Below are positions 6,928 to 15,510 of a DNA stretch of 64,000 bases, one piece after another. The position numbers and the translations under genes were made by a program. The notes below the pieces were generated by a model that saw only the letters and a program-made list of their open reading frames with translations, ran no database searches and was not told where the DNA came from. The number at the start of each line of letters is the position of its first letter. The stretch's first letter is position 1. The stretch is from CADCVW01 sp964251385 (GTDB taxonomy: Bacteria; Pseudomonadota; Alphaproteobacteria; Sphingomonadales; Sphingomonadaceae): positions 1 through 64,000 of the forward strand of contig CAXUJK010000006.1 in NCBI GenBank assembly GCA_964251385.1, written 5' to 3'.

Positions 6928-9278
6928 GCGCGTAGCTTCCCGACTGCGGCCCGCTCCGCCAGCGCGCCCAGCACGCCCGCGCGGTCGTATCGATAGAGGC
7001 TGCCGTCGCCTCCGCCGTCAGGGCGCTCGCGCAGCAGGATCGTGCGCGCGTCGTTCGCCGGGGGCGAGGCGTCGCGCGCGGCGCGGAACACGGCAATGGC
7101 GCGCGCATCCTCCTCGCCGCCGCCCGTGACGACGCGATATCCCGCCATCTCGATCATCGGACGAAGCATGTTGTCCATCCACGGATCGCCCGCGGGAAGT
7201 ATGCATACGGGCCGCGCGTCCCCGTCCGCGTCCGGTCGAGACGGGGCGCCGCCCGCCGCCGCATGCCGCGCGAACAGCCAGTGCTGGTCGACGACCTCGA
7301 TCTGCTCGCCGTCCATCAACGCTACGCCCGCCACCGGCCCGGGTACCGCCGCCGGGCTGAACGCGCCGTCGAGCGCCACGATATCGACGACTTCGGAGAA
7401 CCCGTACGCAAGCTCGTGTGTGCCGTCGTTCATGCGGAACAGGCGCAGCTTGCCGTCGCCGACCCGCCCGTCGCATCCGGTCAGGTCGACGAGGCGGTCG
7501 CCCAAATGCACGCGCAAGGCACCGGCGGCGAAGCGCACCGCGGCGCCCGGCACTTCCTCGATCCGATCGACGACGGACAGGTGGACCGCGCGTCGCACGC
7601 CGTCGAGCCCGACGAACAGCAGCGCGCGCGCCGCTTCGGCGACGGGCGCGGCGGCCGCGGCGGGTGCCGTCTGCACGGCGACGTCGCTCGCGATCCCGCC
7701 CGCGTCGGCAAGCCCTGCCGCGTCGAGGAGGAGGATCGGACGCCCGTTGTCGGCAAGCGTCGTTCCCGCGTAAAGCCCCGTCGCCATGATCGCGGGGGCG
7801 GCGGGTTTGACCACCAGCTCTTCGTGATCGTGAACCTTGTCGACCGCGAGCGCGAAGATGCCCCCGCCTGCGGGTCTGAGCACGATCAGCGTGCGCACGA
7901 TGCCCTCGGTCGCGGGGACGCCGATGACTTCGCCCAGCACGAGCTTGGGAATGCGCCGCCCGCGGATGCGCGCGATCTGCGCGCCGCCGACATGCTCGAT
8001 GCGAATGCCCGCGCCGTTGACGCGCACGATCTCCTCGATCGCGGATCGCGGGATCGCGAACGTCTGGTCGCCGACGCCGACAACGAGCGCGGGGATGATG
8101 GTGAGCGTCAGGGGAACGCGAAGCGTGACCTTGGTCCCGAAGCCGAAACGGCTTTCCAGGTCGACCACGCCGCCGATACGTTCGACGTTGGCGCGCACCA
8201 CGTCCATGCCGACGCCGCGGCCCGAAATCGCCGTCACCGCCTCCGCCGTCGAGATGCCCGCGCCGAACACGAGTGCGTTGCGCGCGGCGGGGCCGAGCAG
8301 CGCCGCGCCTCCGGCGTCGAGAACCCCCGCCGCGATCGCCTTGGCGACCAGCCTGTCGCCGTCGATCCCGCGCCCGTCGTCCCCGACCTCGATCAGGATC
8401 TGATTGCCCGACTGGCGCGCACACACGGTCAGCGTGCCGACCTCGCGCTTGCCGGCGGTGCGGCGGACGTCGGGCATCTCGATCCCGTGATCGACCGAGT
8501 TGCGGATGATGTGGGTCAGCGGATCGCGGATCATCTCGATCATTTCGCGGTCCAGTTCGACGTCGCCGCCGTCGATGTCGACCACCACCTGCTTGCCGAG
8601 GTCTGCGGCGAGGTCGCGCACCATGCGCGGCAGCGCGACGAACAGGTTCTCGAGCCGCTGCATGCGCGTGCGCGTGATCGCCTCGCGCATCTCGGCGATG
8701 TTGGTCGACACGGCCTCGAACGCGTTGTGGACCGCGGCGTCGGCGGGCGTCTCGCGCAAGCGACGCGTCAGCTCGTTGCGCGCGAGCACGAGGTCGGACA
8801 CGCCGCTCATCATGCGGTCGAGCAGGTCGACCGACAAGCGTATCGTGCGCAGCGGCTGAGCCCGCGGGCCGCCCGTGCTGGCAGCGGGCGCGACCTCGAC
8901 GCTATCCTCGGCGTTCTCGGACAAGGCCTCGATCAACGCACCGTCGCCGCTTCCGGCAAACTCCTCGCCGGCCTCGAGCGCGGCGACCATCTCTCCGATG
9001 CGATCGATCACGGCGAGCACAGCGCTGACCAGCCGGCTGTCCGGCACGCGCCGACCGGCCCGCACGTCGGCCAGCGCATCCTCCGCCGCGTGGCTCAGCG
9101 CCTCCAGCCGCGGCAGTTCGAAGAAGCCGCAATTGCCCTTGACCGTGTGCACGAACCGGAAAATGGCGTCCAACCGCCCGCGTTCGGACGGGTCCGCTTC
9201 CCACGCGACGATCTCGCCGCCGAGCGCATCGAGCATCTCGCGCGTTTCGGCGATGAATTCCTGGATCAGATCGTCCAT
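6924..9278 (-). CDS. cheA: CheA, chemotaxis histidine kinase with extra CheW-like and receiver-like tail
   Basis: The product is 784 aa. The Hpt domain occupies ~1-105 with the phosphorylated H44 in FRFVHTVKGNCGF. A dimerisation region is near 150-210 (RLSVDLLDRMMSGVSDLVLARNEL). The HATPase domain follows, with N box IRNSVDHGIE and G boxes VGDDGRGID and SGRGVGMDVV. A CheW-like regulatory domain follows (~390-520: TLTIIPALVVGVGDQTFAIP). No obvious P2 CheY-binding domain is seen. A second, weaker CheW-like segment (~545-680) and then a receiver-like tail (VCILPAGDPWMDNMLRPMIEMAGYRVVTGG) end the protein; the tail lacks the phosphoacceptor Asp. It autophosphorylates on H44 and passes phosphate to CheY and CheB. 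It follows chpT by 81 bases. Confidence 0.95.
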   Translation of the reverse strand: MDDLIQEFIAETREMLDALGGEIVAWEADPSERGRLDAIFRFVHTVKGNCGFFELPRLEALSHAAEDALADVRAGRRVPDSRLVSAVLAVIDRIGEMVAALEAGEEFAGSGDGALIEALSENAEDSVEVAPAASTGGPRAQPLRTIRLSVDLLDRMMSGVSDLVLARNELTRRLRETPADAAVHNAFEAVSTNIAEMREAITRTRMQRLENLFVALPRMVRDLAADLGKQVVVDIDGGDVELDREMIEMIRDPLTHIIRNSVDHGIEMPDVRRTAGKREVGTLTVCARQSGNQILIEVGDDGRGIDGDRLVAKAIAAGVLDAGGAALLGPAARNALVFGAGISTAEAVTAISGRGVGMDVVRANVERIGGVVDLESRFGFGTKVTLRVPLTLTIIPALVVGVGDQTFAIPRSAIEEIVRVNGAGIRIEHVGGAQIARIRGRRIPKLVLGEVIGVPATEGIVRTLIVLRPAGGGIFALAVDKVHDHEELVVKPAAPAIMATGLYAGTTLADNGRPILLLDAAGLADAGGIASDVAVQTAPAAAAAPVAEAARALLFVGLDGVRRAVHLSVVDRIEEVPGAAVRFAAGALRVHLGDRLVDLTGCDGRVGDGKLRLFRMNDGTHELAYGFSEVVDIVALDGAFSPAAVPGPVAGVALMDGEQIEVVDQHWLFARHAAAGGAPSRPDADGDARPVCILPAGDPWMDNMLRPMIEMAGYRVVTGGGEEDARAIAVFRAARDASPPANDARTILLRERPDGGGDGSLYRYDRAGVLGALAERAAVGKLRA

Positions 9279-9359
9279 TGGTCCCTCTTCGGGCCCGCTA
9301 TGGACGTCGCTTGGTAAACAAGCTGTTAGGCGACCTTCATCCTCCGGTATGGGGAGAAT

Positions 9360-9992
9360 TTACCCCCGGATGGTCGCTCCGAACAGCAGCACGCCGCCAT
9401 CCTCCGCGACCTGCACGTCCCCGCCCGTCTCGCGCACTAGGCTGTGCACCAGCCACGCCGCCGCCGCGCGCGGCGCGATGGCGTCGTCGCCCGTCTTGCC
9501 CGCCAAAGCCTGCTTCAACTCTGCGTCCAGCACGATGCGCGGCCCTTCCGCGCGCACGACGACCTCAACCACGCCGTCGCCCTTCTCCGCGCCGACATCG
9601 AGCCGCCCGCCCCGCACCAGCGCATCACCCGCGATCAGCGCGAGATTGAGCAGCACCTTGATCGCCGTCTTGTTGATCGCGCCGTCGTCGACCATCCAGC
9701 CGAGCTGGATGCGCCCGTCGTCTCCGAACAACCCCTCGATCGCGGCGCGCGCCTCCCTCGTGTCGACATCGTCGCCGAAACCCCCCGCCGCGCCGAAGGC
9801 CAGCCGGAAGAACTTGAGCTTGTTGGCGGACGCACGCGCGGATTCTGACAACAGCGACAGGCAGCGCGCGCGCATGTCCGGGTCCTGCTCGTCCGCGAGC
9901 AGCTCGATCCCGTTGTTGAGCGCACCGACGGGCGACAGCAGATCGTGGCACAAACGCGAGCAGAGCAGGCTTGCGAATTCGACCGATTTCAT
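9360..9992 (-). CDS. chpT: ChpT-like histidine phosphotransferase
   Basis: The product is 210 aa. The N-terminal helix holds LCSRLCHDLLSPVGALNNG with the conserved His at H16, the phosphorylated residue in the ChpT / HPTransfase family, followed by the long helical hairpin (DMRARCLSLLSESARASANKL). The C-terminal half resembles a degenerate HATPase fold (INKTAIKVLLNLALIAGDAL). In Caulobacter, ChpT relays phosphate from CckA to CtrA and CpdR. Here the gene is the first of the che operon, so it may act there or as the general phosphotransferase; the sequence cannot decide. It starts with an ATG at 9992 and no gene overlaps it upstream. Confidence 0.82.
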   Translation of the reverse strand: MKSVEFASLLCSRLCHDLLSPVGALNNGIELLADEQDPDMRARCLSLLSESARASANKLKFFRLAFGAAGGFGDDVDTREARAAIEGLFGDDGRIQLGWMVDDGAINKTAIKVLLNLALIAGDALVRGGRLDVGAEKGDGVVEVVVRAEGPRIVLDAELKQALAGKTGDDAIAPRAAAAWLVHSLVRETGGDVQVAEDGGVLLFGATIRG

Positions 9993-10304
9993 CGTTGTTC
10001 CTGCCTACACACCGGCGACGAAGCTGACGCGCTGGGCGGCTTCATGACGCCAGGCCTTTTGGCGATGCATGGCGCGGCTGGCAAGGCGGACCCGGTTCCG
10101 GACACGCGCAGCCGCCGCCGGAAAGAACTTTCCTACACGCCGCCGACATGATTGAACGATCCCCATGCGCAGCCCGCACCACCCTCGCAGTCTTGCCGGA
10201 CCGGCGTCGCACTTTCCTGGCCACGCCAGATACGCGCGGAACCATCAACATCGTCAACTTAACACGCGATCTCACCACCAACTCGCCGCTTCGGACCTCG
10301 GGTC
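9993..10304. other. Divergent intergenic region, chpT-che / rluD
   Basis: These 312 bases separate chpT (leftward) from rluD (rightward). I find no RNA gene and no convincing small gene: short open frames here lack a ribosome binding site and any family-like sequence. The segment must hold the promoters of the che operon and of rluD. The stretch near 10245-10275 (CATCGTCAACTTAACACG) is the most AT-rich part, but I cannot place a trustworthy -35/-10 pair. Confidence 0.5.
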
Positions 10305-11255
10305 GTGACCGATTCGGAGCTTCTGCGTACGCGCATTCCCGCGGCGCACGGCGGCTGGCGGCTTGACCGCGCCCTCGCCGCGGGCCTGCCTCACATGTCG
10401 CGCGAGCGCCTCAAGGCGCTGATCGCGGCTGGTCACGTCCGGCGCGGCGACCTCACGGTGAGCGACCCGGCGAGCAAGGTCGGCGCGGACGACGATTTCT
10501 CGGTGGATGTGCCGCCCCCCCAGCCCTTGCACAACGAAGCGCAGGACTTGGCCCTCGTCGTCGCGTACGAGGACGACGACCTCATCGTCATCGACAAGCC
10601 CGCCGGGCTCGTCGTCCACCCGGCCGCGGGCAATCTCGACGGCACGCTCGTCAACGCGCTGCTCCACCATTGCGCGGGACGCTTGTCGGGGATCGGCGGC
10701 GTCGCGCGTCCCGGCATCGTGCACCGCATCGACAAGGACACGTCCGGGCTCATCGTCGCGGCGAAAACCGACCGCGCGCACGAAGGCCTGTCGGCGCAGT
10801 TCGCGGCGCATACGATCGACCGGCGCTACAAGGCGATCGTCTCCGGCGTGCCCGCGATGCCGAGCGGCACGGTCGACGCGCCGCTCGCGCGTTCGCCTCA
10901 CGACCGCAAGAAGATGGCGATCGTTGAAGGCGCGCGGGGCAAGCGTGCGGTCACGCACTGGTCGTTGCTGACCGCGCTGAAGGGCGCGGCGCTCGTGGAA
11001 TGCCGGCTTGAGACGGGCCGCACGCATCAGGTCCGCGTCCACATGGCCTCGCTCGGCCACCCGCTGCTCGGCGATCCGGCGTACGGCCGGACGAACCCGC
11101 GCCTCAAGCCGGTGCTTGAAACGCTCAATTTCCGCCGCCAGGCGCTGCACGCGGCTTTACTCGGCTTCGAACATCCGGTATCGAAACAAAACTTATCCTT
11201 TGTAAGCGACATGCCGCCCGATATGCAGGAACTGTTCACGGCGCTTTCCGTATAA
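10305..11255 (+). CDS. rluD: RluD-family 23S rRNA pseudouridine synthase
   Basis: The product is 316 aa from a GTG (GTGACCGATTCG). An S4 RNA-binding domain (~18-75: WRLDRALAAGLPHMSRERLKALI) is followed by the RluA/RluD catalytic domain. The catalytic motif HRIDKDTSGL places the active Asp at D143, and the later ETGRTHQVRVHMASLGHPLLGD is the second conserved block. The family isomerises uridines in 23S rRNA (positions 1911/1915/1917 for RluD itself); RluC or RluA specificity cannot be excluded, although length and the S4 domain favour RluD/RluC. rpoH follows after 59 bases, an order common in alphaproteobacteria. Confidence 0.93.
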   Translation: MTDSELLRTRIPAAHGGWRLDRALAAGLPHMSRERLKALIAAGHVRRGDLTVSDPASKVGADDDFSVDVPPPQPLHNEAQDLALVVAYEDDDLIVIDKPAGLVVHPAAGNLDGTLVNALLHHCAGRLSGIGGVARPGIVHRIDKDTSGLIVAAKTDRAHEGLSAQFAAHTIDRRYKAIVSGVPAMPSGTVDAPLARSPHDRKKMAIVEGARGKRAVTHWSLLTALKGAALVECRLETGRTHQVRVHMASLGHPLLGDPAYGRTNPRLKPVLETLNFRRQALHAALLGFEHPVSKQNLSFVSDMPPDMQELFTALSV

Positions 11256-11314
11256 CCTTTACCGGGCCTCAAGCGAACCCAACGAGATCGCCGCCCCAGG
11301 GAGTTCATCAAGAC

Positions 11315-12214
11315 ATGGCAGCCAGAACCGTAGCCACCATCCCCGCCGCCGGCGGAGAGGCCGGGCTCAACCGCTACCTGAGCGAGATCAAGAAGTTTCC
11401 GATCCTCGCTCCGGAGGAAGAGTACATGCTCGCCAAGCGTTGGACCGAGCACGGCGACACCGATGCGGCCGCGAAACTGGTCAACAGCCACCTGCGGCTC
11501 GTGGCGAAAATCTCGATGGGTTACCGCGGCTACGGCCTGCCCGTGTCGGAGCTTATTTCCGAAGGCAATATCGGCCTCATGCAGGGCGTGAAGAAGTTCG
11601 AGCCAGAGCGCGGGTTCCGGCTCGCCACCTACGCGATGTGGTGGATCCGCGCATCGATCCAGGAGTACATCCTGCGCTCGTGGAGCCTCGTGAAAATGGG
11701 CACCACCGCAGCACAGAAGAAACTGTTCTTCAACCTACGCCGCATGAAGAACAAGATCGACGCGTTCGAGGACGGCGACATGCAGCCCGAGCATGTCACC
11801 AAGATCGCGACCGATCTCGGCGTGTCCGAGGCTGACGTCATCTCGATGAACCGCCGCATGGCACGCGGCGGCGACACGTCGCTCAACGCACCCTTGCGAG
11901 AGGAAGGCGAAGGCGAGTGGCAGGACTGGCTGGTCGACAATGGCCCGCTTCAGGACGAGCGCATCGCGGACGCGGAGGAGAAGCAGGTTCGGCACGAGTT
12001 GTTGGGTGAGGCGATGAAGGCGTTGAACGAGCGCGAAAAGTTCATCCTGACCGAGAGGCGTCTGGCGGAAGATCCCAAGACGCTCGAGGAGCTGAGCCAG
12101 GTCTACGCGGTCAGCCGCGAGCGCATCCGCCAGATCGAAGTGCGCGCGTTCGAGAAGCTGCAGAAAGCGCTGATCAACATCGCGGGCGAACGCAGGCTGC
12201 TCCCCGCGACCTGA
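11315..12214 (+). CDS. rpoH: RpoH, heat-shock sigma factor (sigma-32)
   Basis: The product is 299 aa. Region 2 contains the core-binding and -10 melting segments (LVAKISMGYRGYGLPVSELISEGNIGLMQ, then YAMWWIRASIQEYILRSWSLVK). The RpoH box follows directly as AAQKKLFFNLRRMK, the diagnostic difference from RpoD. Region 4 with the -35 helix is TLEELSQVYAVSRERIRQIEVRAFEKL. It directs RNA polymerase to heat-shock promoters. The ATG at 11315 is preceded by CAGGGAG, a good ribosome binding site. mtgA starts 6 bases downstream. Confidence 0.97.
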   Translation: MAARTVATIPAAGGEAGLNRYLSEIKKFPILAPEEEYMLAKRWTEHGDTDAAAKLVNSHLRLVAKISMGYRGYGLPVSELISEGNIGLMQGVKKFEPERGFRLATYAMWWIRASIQEYILRSWSLVKMGTTAAQKKLFFNLRRMKNKIDAFEDGDMQPEHVTKIATDLGVSEADVISMNRRMARGGDTSLNAPLREEGEGEWQDWLVDNGPLQDERIADAEEKQVRHELLGEAMKALNEREKFILTERRLAEDPKTLEELSQVYAVSRERIRQIEVRAFEKLQKALINIAGERRLLPAT

Positions 12215-12220
12215 TCCCGC

Positions 12221-12913
12221 ATGAAGGGGGGACGTGCGAGGCGGCTCGGCCTTTGGTTCGCCAAGGCAGTCGCTGCGTTCGTCGTCGTCACCATCCTGTG
12301 GGTGCTGGTCTACGCATTCGTGCCGCCGCCCGTCACTGCGACCATGCTCGTGAACGCGGCTGCGGGCGACAGCATCACCAAGAGTTGGCGTCGCCTGTCG
12401 TCGATCGACCCCGACATGGCGCGCGCGGCGATCGCGGGGGAAGACGGCAAGTTCTGCTCGCACAATGGCTTCGACACGGAAGCCATTGAGGACGCGTGGC
12501 GGCGAAACCAAAGCGGCAAGCGTATCCGTGGTGGATCGACGATCAGCCAGCAAACCGCCAAGAACGCGTTCCTGTGGCAAGGTGGCGGCTTCGTCCGCAA
12601 GGGCTTCGAAGCCTGGTTCACGGTGCTGATCGAAACGCTGTGGAGCAAGCGCCGCATCATGGAGGTCTACCTCAACGTCGCGGAAACGGGCATCGACACG
12701 TACGGTGTCGAGGCGGGCGCGCGTCGATACTTCGGGCATGGAGCGGACCGCCTGTCTACGAACGAGGCCGCGCGCATCGCCGCCGTGCTGCCCCTGCCCG
12801 CCAAGCGCGGTGCCATCGCACCCCGCGGCTTTACCCGACGCTACGGCAACCGCATCGCGCGCGACATCGGTACCGTACGACGCGACGGGCTGGACGCTTG
12901 CCTGCGCGACTAA
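12221..12913 (+). CDS. mtgA: MtgA, monofunctional peptidoglycan transglycosylase
   Basis: The product is 230 aa, an inner-membrane protein with one N-terminal anchor (~9-33: LGLWFAKAVAAFVVVTILWVLVYAF) and a GT51 domain. Motifs include IAGEDGKFCSHNGFD with the catalytic Glu of the EDxxFxxHxGxD block, GGSTISQQTAKNAFLW, and the second-Glu block RRIMEVYLNVAETG. It polymerises lipid II into glycan strands on the periplasmic face. It sits 6 bases after rpoH, so it may share that transcript. It converges with the broken GrlR-like gene, with 5 bases between the stops. Confidence 0.95.
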   Translation: MKGGRARRLGLWFAKAVAAFVVVTILWVLVYAFVPPPVTATMLVNAAAGDSITKSWRRLSSIDPDMARAAIAGEDGKFCSHNGFDTEAIEDAWRRNQSGKRIRGGSTISQQTAKNAFLWQGGGFVRKGFEAWFTVLIETLWSKRRIMEVYLNVAETGIDTYGVEAGARRYFGHGADRLSTNEAARIAAVLPLPAKRGAIAPRGFTRRYGNRIARDIGTVRRDGLDACLRD

Positions 12914-12918
12914 GGAAA

Positions 12919-13276
12919 TTAGGGCAGCTCGGATAGCTTGACTAAGTGGACTTTCTGTACTGCAGTAGGATTTCCCTGTGGTATCATTGTGCCCGCAAGG
13001 TTCGTCTCATCTATAATGTCAGCTTTAAACTCGACCACGTAATCAACATGTCCTTTCATGCCAAAAACATTTTCTAGATCTTCCGACAACGTGTGAGTTT
13101 GAACTCGAACCTTACCTGAGATCAGCTGCCGATCGACTGTGTAGGTTCCAATATAAAAAGGCTGAGTCTCCACCAAAAAGACGCTCGGTTTCTAGAATTA
13201 TTATTGAGGGCGATAAGAACTCTCGCGGTGCCCCTACCTCAGTAGAACGCATCAGCCACATACCTTCAGTACTCAC
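12919..13276 (-). pseudogene. GrlR-family small protein gene, frameshifted
   Basis: A strong ribosome binding site (AGGAGG, complement at 13282-13287, overlapping the ybaB stop) precedes a GTG at 13276 with 5-base spacing. The frame reads MSTEGMWLMRSTEVG, then IIILETERLFGGDSAF, and stops soon after. The continuation lies in another frame: YIGTYTVDRQLISGKVRV, later VFGMKG, and the end VHLVKLSELP at 12919. Dropping one T from the T5 run at 13155-13159 joins them as GGDSAFYIGTYTVD, giving 118 aa that resembles the GrlR family (GGDSxYYxGxYxV pattern, KL..LP end). GrlR was named for a type III secretion repressor; in alphaproteobacteria its role is unknown. The region is clearly AT-richer than its neighbours, suggesting transfer. 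It may be a real mutation, a sequencing error in the homopolymer, or programmed slippage. Confidence 0.65.
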
Positions 13277-13285
13277 TGGAACCTC

Positions 13286-13609
13286 CTAAAAAGGCATCTT
13301 GAAGCCGGGCGGCAACTGCAACCCGCTCGTCACCTTGCCCATCTCCTCGCCCGCCGCCGCATCCGCCTTGGTGCGCGCGTCGTTGATCGCGGCGGCGACC
13401 AGGTCCTCGACCATCTGCTTCTCGGACGGCTGCAGCAGGCTTTCGTCAATGTCGACCGACACGATGCGGCCTTTCGCGGATGCGCGGATCTTGACGAGCC
13501 CGCCGCCGGACACGCCGTCGACCTCGATCGTATCCAGTTGCTGCTGCGCGCGCTCCAGCTCGGCCTGCGCGTTCTGCGCCATTTTGAGGATGTCGTCGAA
13601 ATTGGGCAT
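13286..13609 (-). CDS. ybaB: YbaB/EbfC family nucleoid-associated protein
   Basis: The product is 107 aa with the family pattern: an N-terminal coiled helix (ILKMAQNAQAELERAQQQLDTIEVDG), the strands VKIRASAKGRIVSVDIDESLL, then the helix EDLVAAAINDARTKADAAAGEEMGKVT and the tail LPPGFKMPF. These dimeric proteins bind DNA and are nearly always encoded next to dnaX and often recR. Here the ATG lies 1 base after the dnaX stop, so the two are co-transcribed and probably coupled. Confidence 0.95.
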   Translation of the reverse strand: MPNFDDILKMAQNAQAELERAQQQLDTIEVDGVSGGGLVKIRASAKGRIVSVDIDESLLQPSEKQMVEDLVAAAINDARTKADAAAGEEMGKVTSGLQLPPGFKMPF

Positions 13610-15244
13610 TCAGGCCTCCTGTTCGCGCCCGCTGTAGCCGAGCAACTCCGCCTCGGGAAAGGCGTCCAGCGCCGCCCGGACGAGCGGACGGTCCAGCACG
13701 TCCTGCTTTTGGCGCGCCTGATCGGCCGCCGCCTGTTCGTACAAGGTCGGCGCGGCCACCCCGTCGTTGAGCGCGACCTGCCAGGGCTCGCCCGTCAAAG
13801 CCTTGAGCGCCGCCCCCAGGTCGCGCGTCCAATCGGGTCCGAGCGGCCGATTGGGCTTGAGCACCACGCGCGATGTGTCGAGCGACACCAGTCCGACCTT
13901 GGCGCGCAGGTCCTCAGCCAGGATCCGATTGCCCGCGTCGTCGAGCGCATCGACCAGGGACGGGAAGTCGCGGTAGCGCGCCGACGGCTCGGCCGAAGCG
14001 GCAGGGGCGGACGGCGGAACGGAGGGCAGCGCGACGGCCTCGCCGTTGGCCAGCCTCGCGAGCAAGGCAGCAGGGTCGGGCATCTCCGCCGCGTGCATGA
14101 CGCGCAGCAGCGCCATCTCCGCCGCTTCGAGGGGAACGGGCGCAGTGTTCACTTCGGCCAACCCCTTGAGCAGCAACTGCCACAGCCGATGGATCGTGCC
14201 GTGCCCGAGCTTCGCGCCCCAAGCGGCGTAGGCGTCGCGCTCCTCGGCCGACTGCGCGGGGTCCGCGCCGCCGCCCGCCTTGGCGCGCGTGATGCCGTGC
14301 ACCGTGCCCAGAAGATCGCGCAGCAGCGCCGCGGGCTCGACGCCGAGATCGTACTGGCCGCGCACCGCCGCCAGCATCGCCGCCGCGTCGCCCCTCAGGA
14401 TCGTACGGAGCAGATCGCGTACCAGTCCGCGGTCCGCGAGCCCCAGCATGTCGCGCACGTCCGCGGCCTCGACGCGCCCCTGCCCGTGCGCGATCGCCTG
14501 GTCGAGGATCGACAACCCGTCACGCGCCGACCCTTCGGCTGCGCGCGCGATCAGCGCGAGCGCCTCGGGATCCGCCTCGACCGCCTCCGCCTCCGCGACG
14601 TGTGCGAAGTGCGCGGCGAGCTTGTCGGCGGAAATGCGGCGCAGATCGAACCGCTGGCACCGCGACAGCACGGTGACCGGCACCTTGTTCAGCTCGGTCG
14701 TCGCGAACAGGAATTTCACGTGTTCGGGAGGTTCTTCGAGCGTCTTCAGAAGCGCGTTGAACGCGTTCTTGGACAGCATGTGGACTTCGTCGATGATGTA
14801 CACCTTGAAGCGCGCGGACACCGCGGCGTAGCGCACCGCCTCCACGATCTCGCGGATGTCATCGACGCCCGTGTGGCTCGCCGCGTCCATCTCGACGACG
14901 TCGATGTGGCGCCCGTCGGCGATCGCGCGGCAGGGTTCGCACGCCCCACAAGGGTCGATCGTCGCGCCGCCCGTGCCGTCCGGGCCGACGCAGTTCAGCG
15001 CCTTGGCGATCAGCCGGGCGGTGGACGTCTTGCCGACTCCGCGAACGCCGGTGAGCAGGAACGCATGCGCGAGCCGATCGCGCTTGATCGCGTTGCCCAG
15101 CGTCCGCACCATCGCGTCCTGACCGATGAGTTCGGAGAAGCTCTGCGGGCGGTATTTGCGGGCGAGTACGCGGTATGGTGTCGCGGCGGCGGACGCGGCC
15201 GGTGCGTCGACGAAGAGCGCGGGTTCTTCCGATTCGCTAGGCAT
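13610..15244 (-). CDS. dnaX: DnaX, DNA polymerase III subunit gamma/tau
   Basis: The product is 544 aa. The AAA+ clamp-loader domain has Walker A GVRGVGKTST at 66-75, a four-Cys zinc module (C85, C99, C102, C105), Walker B YIIDEVHML and sensor 1 LFATTELNKVPVTVLSRCQRFDLR. The clamp-loader collar follows and a shorter C-terminal tau-like part ends near 544. It loads the sliding clamp and links polymerase to helicase. I see no evident A-run programmed frameshift site of the E. coli kind. The SRP RNA gene lies upstream on the same strand, a common order in alphaproteobacteria. Confidence 0.95.
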   Translation of the reverse strand: MPSESEEPALFVDAPAASAAATPYRVLARKYRPQSFSELIGQDAMVRTLGNAIKRDRLAHAFLLTGVRGVGKTSTARLIAKALNCVGPDGTGGATIDPCGACEPCRAIADGRHIDVVEMDAASHTGVDDIREIVEAVRYAAVSARFKVYIIDEVHMLSKNAFNALLKTLEEPPEHVKFLFATTELNKVPVTVLSRCQRFDLRRISADKLAAHFAHVAEAEAVEADPEALALIARAAEGSARDGLSILDQAIAHGQGRVEAADVRDMLGLADRGLVRDLLRTILRGDAAAMLAAVRGQYDLGVEPAALLRDLLGTVHGITRAKAGGGADPAQSAEERDAYAAWGAKLGHGTIHRLWQLLLKGLAEVNTAPVPLEAAEMALLRVMHAAEMPDPAALLARLANGEAVALPSVPPSAPAASAEPSARYRDFPSLVDALDDAGNRILAEDLRAKVGLVSLDTSRVVLKPNRPLGPDWTRDLGAALKALTGEPWQVALNDGVAAPTLYEQAAADQARQKQDVLDRPLVRAALDAFPEAELLGYSGREQEA

Positions 15245-15343
15245 GAGGACTGTCTAAACGGACCTTGCCGTCGGAGCGATACGTCCCGGCGAAGCCGTGA
15301 CGTCGAACCTCGTTGCACGAGGCCGGCCGCGCTGACGCGAAAG

Positions 15344-15365
15344 CGAAACAGCGATAGCTGTTTCG
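15344..15365 (-). terminator. Hairpin downstream of the SRP RNA gene
   Basis: A perfect 9-bp inverted repeat (CGAAACAGC / GCTGTTTCG) with a 4-base loop lies 15 bases past the 3' end of ffs, in its direction of transcription. It is placed well for an SRP RNA terminator, but no clean U-run follows (CTTTCGCG), so it may be a processing hairpin or work with Rho. Confidence 0.4.
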
Positions 15366-15380
15366 ATCTCGCGTTGCGCG

Positions 15381-15474
15381 GTGGGAGCCGGGACGACCCG
15401 GCGCGAAACTCGTTGCGGCTGCTTCCTTCCGGACCTGACCGGGTTGGCGAGAGCGCCGCCCGCCCGACTCCCAC
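15381..15474 (-). ncRNA. ffs: Signal recognition particle RNA, small bacterial (4.5S) type
   Basis: On the minus strand the segment contains the invariant Ffh-binding apical region GTCAGGTCCGGAAGGAAGCAG (complement around 15416-15436), with the GGAA tetraloop and the asymmetric internal loop. The ends pair: GTGGGAGTCGGG at the 5' end with CCCGGCTCCCAC at the 3' end, fixing a ~94-nt hairpin RNA. It binds Ffh and targets membrane proteins to the translocon. It precedes dnaX on the same strand; a hairpin at 15344-15365 may end its transcript. Confidence 0.93.
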
Positions 15475-15510
15475 ACTTGATATGAGCGGGTGCGCGGCTT
15501 TGGGCAAGAG

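Noticed and set aside
10042..10281. A 79-codon frame in the chpT-rluD gap
   Set aside because: Arg/Cys-rich, no ribosome binding site, no recognisable family.
13610..15244. Programmed frameshift making a short DnaX (gamma)
   Set aside because: No A-rich slippery run with a downstream hairpin is visible in the gene.
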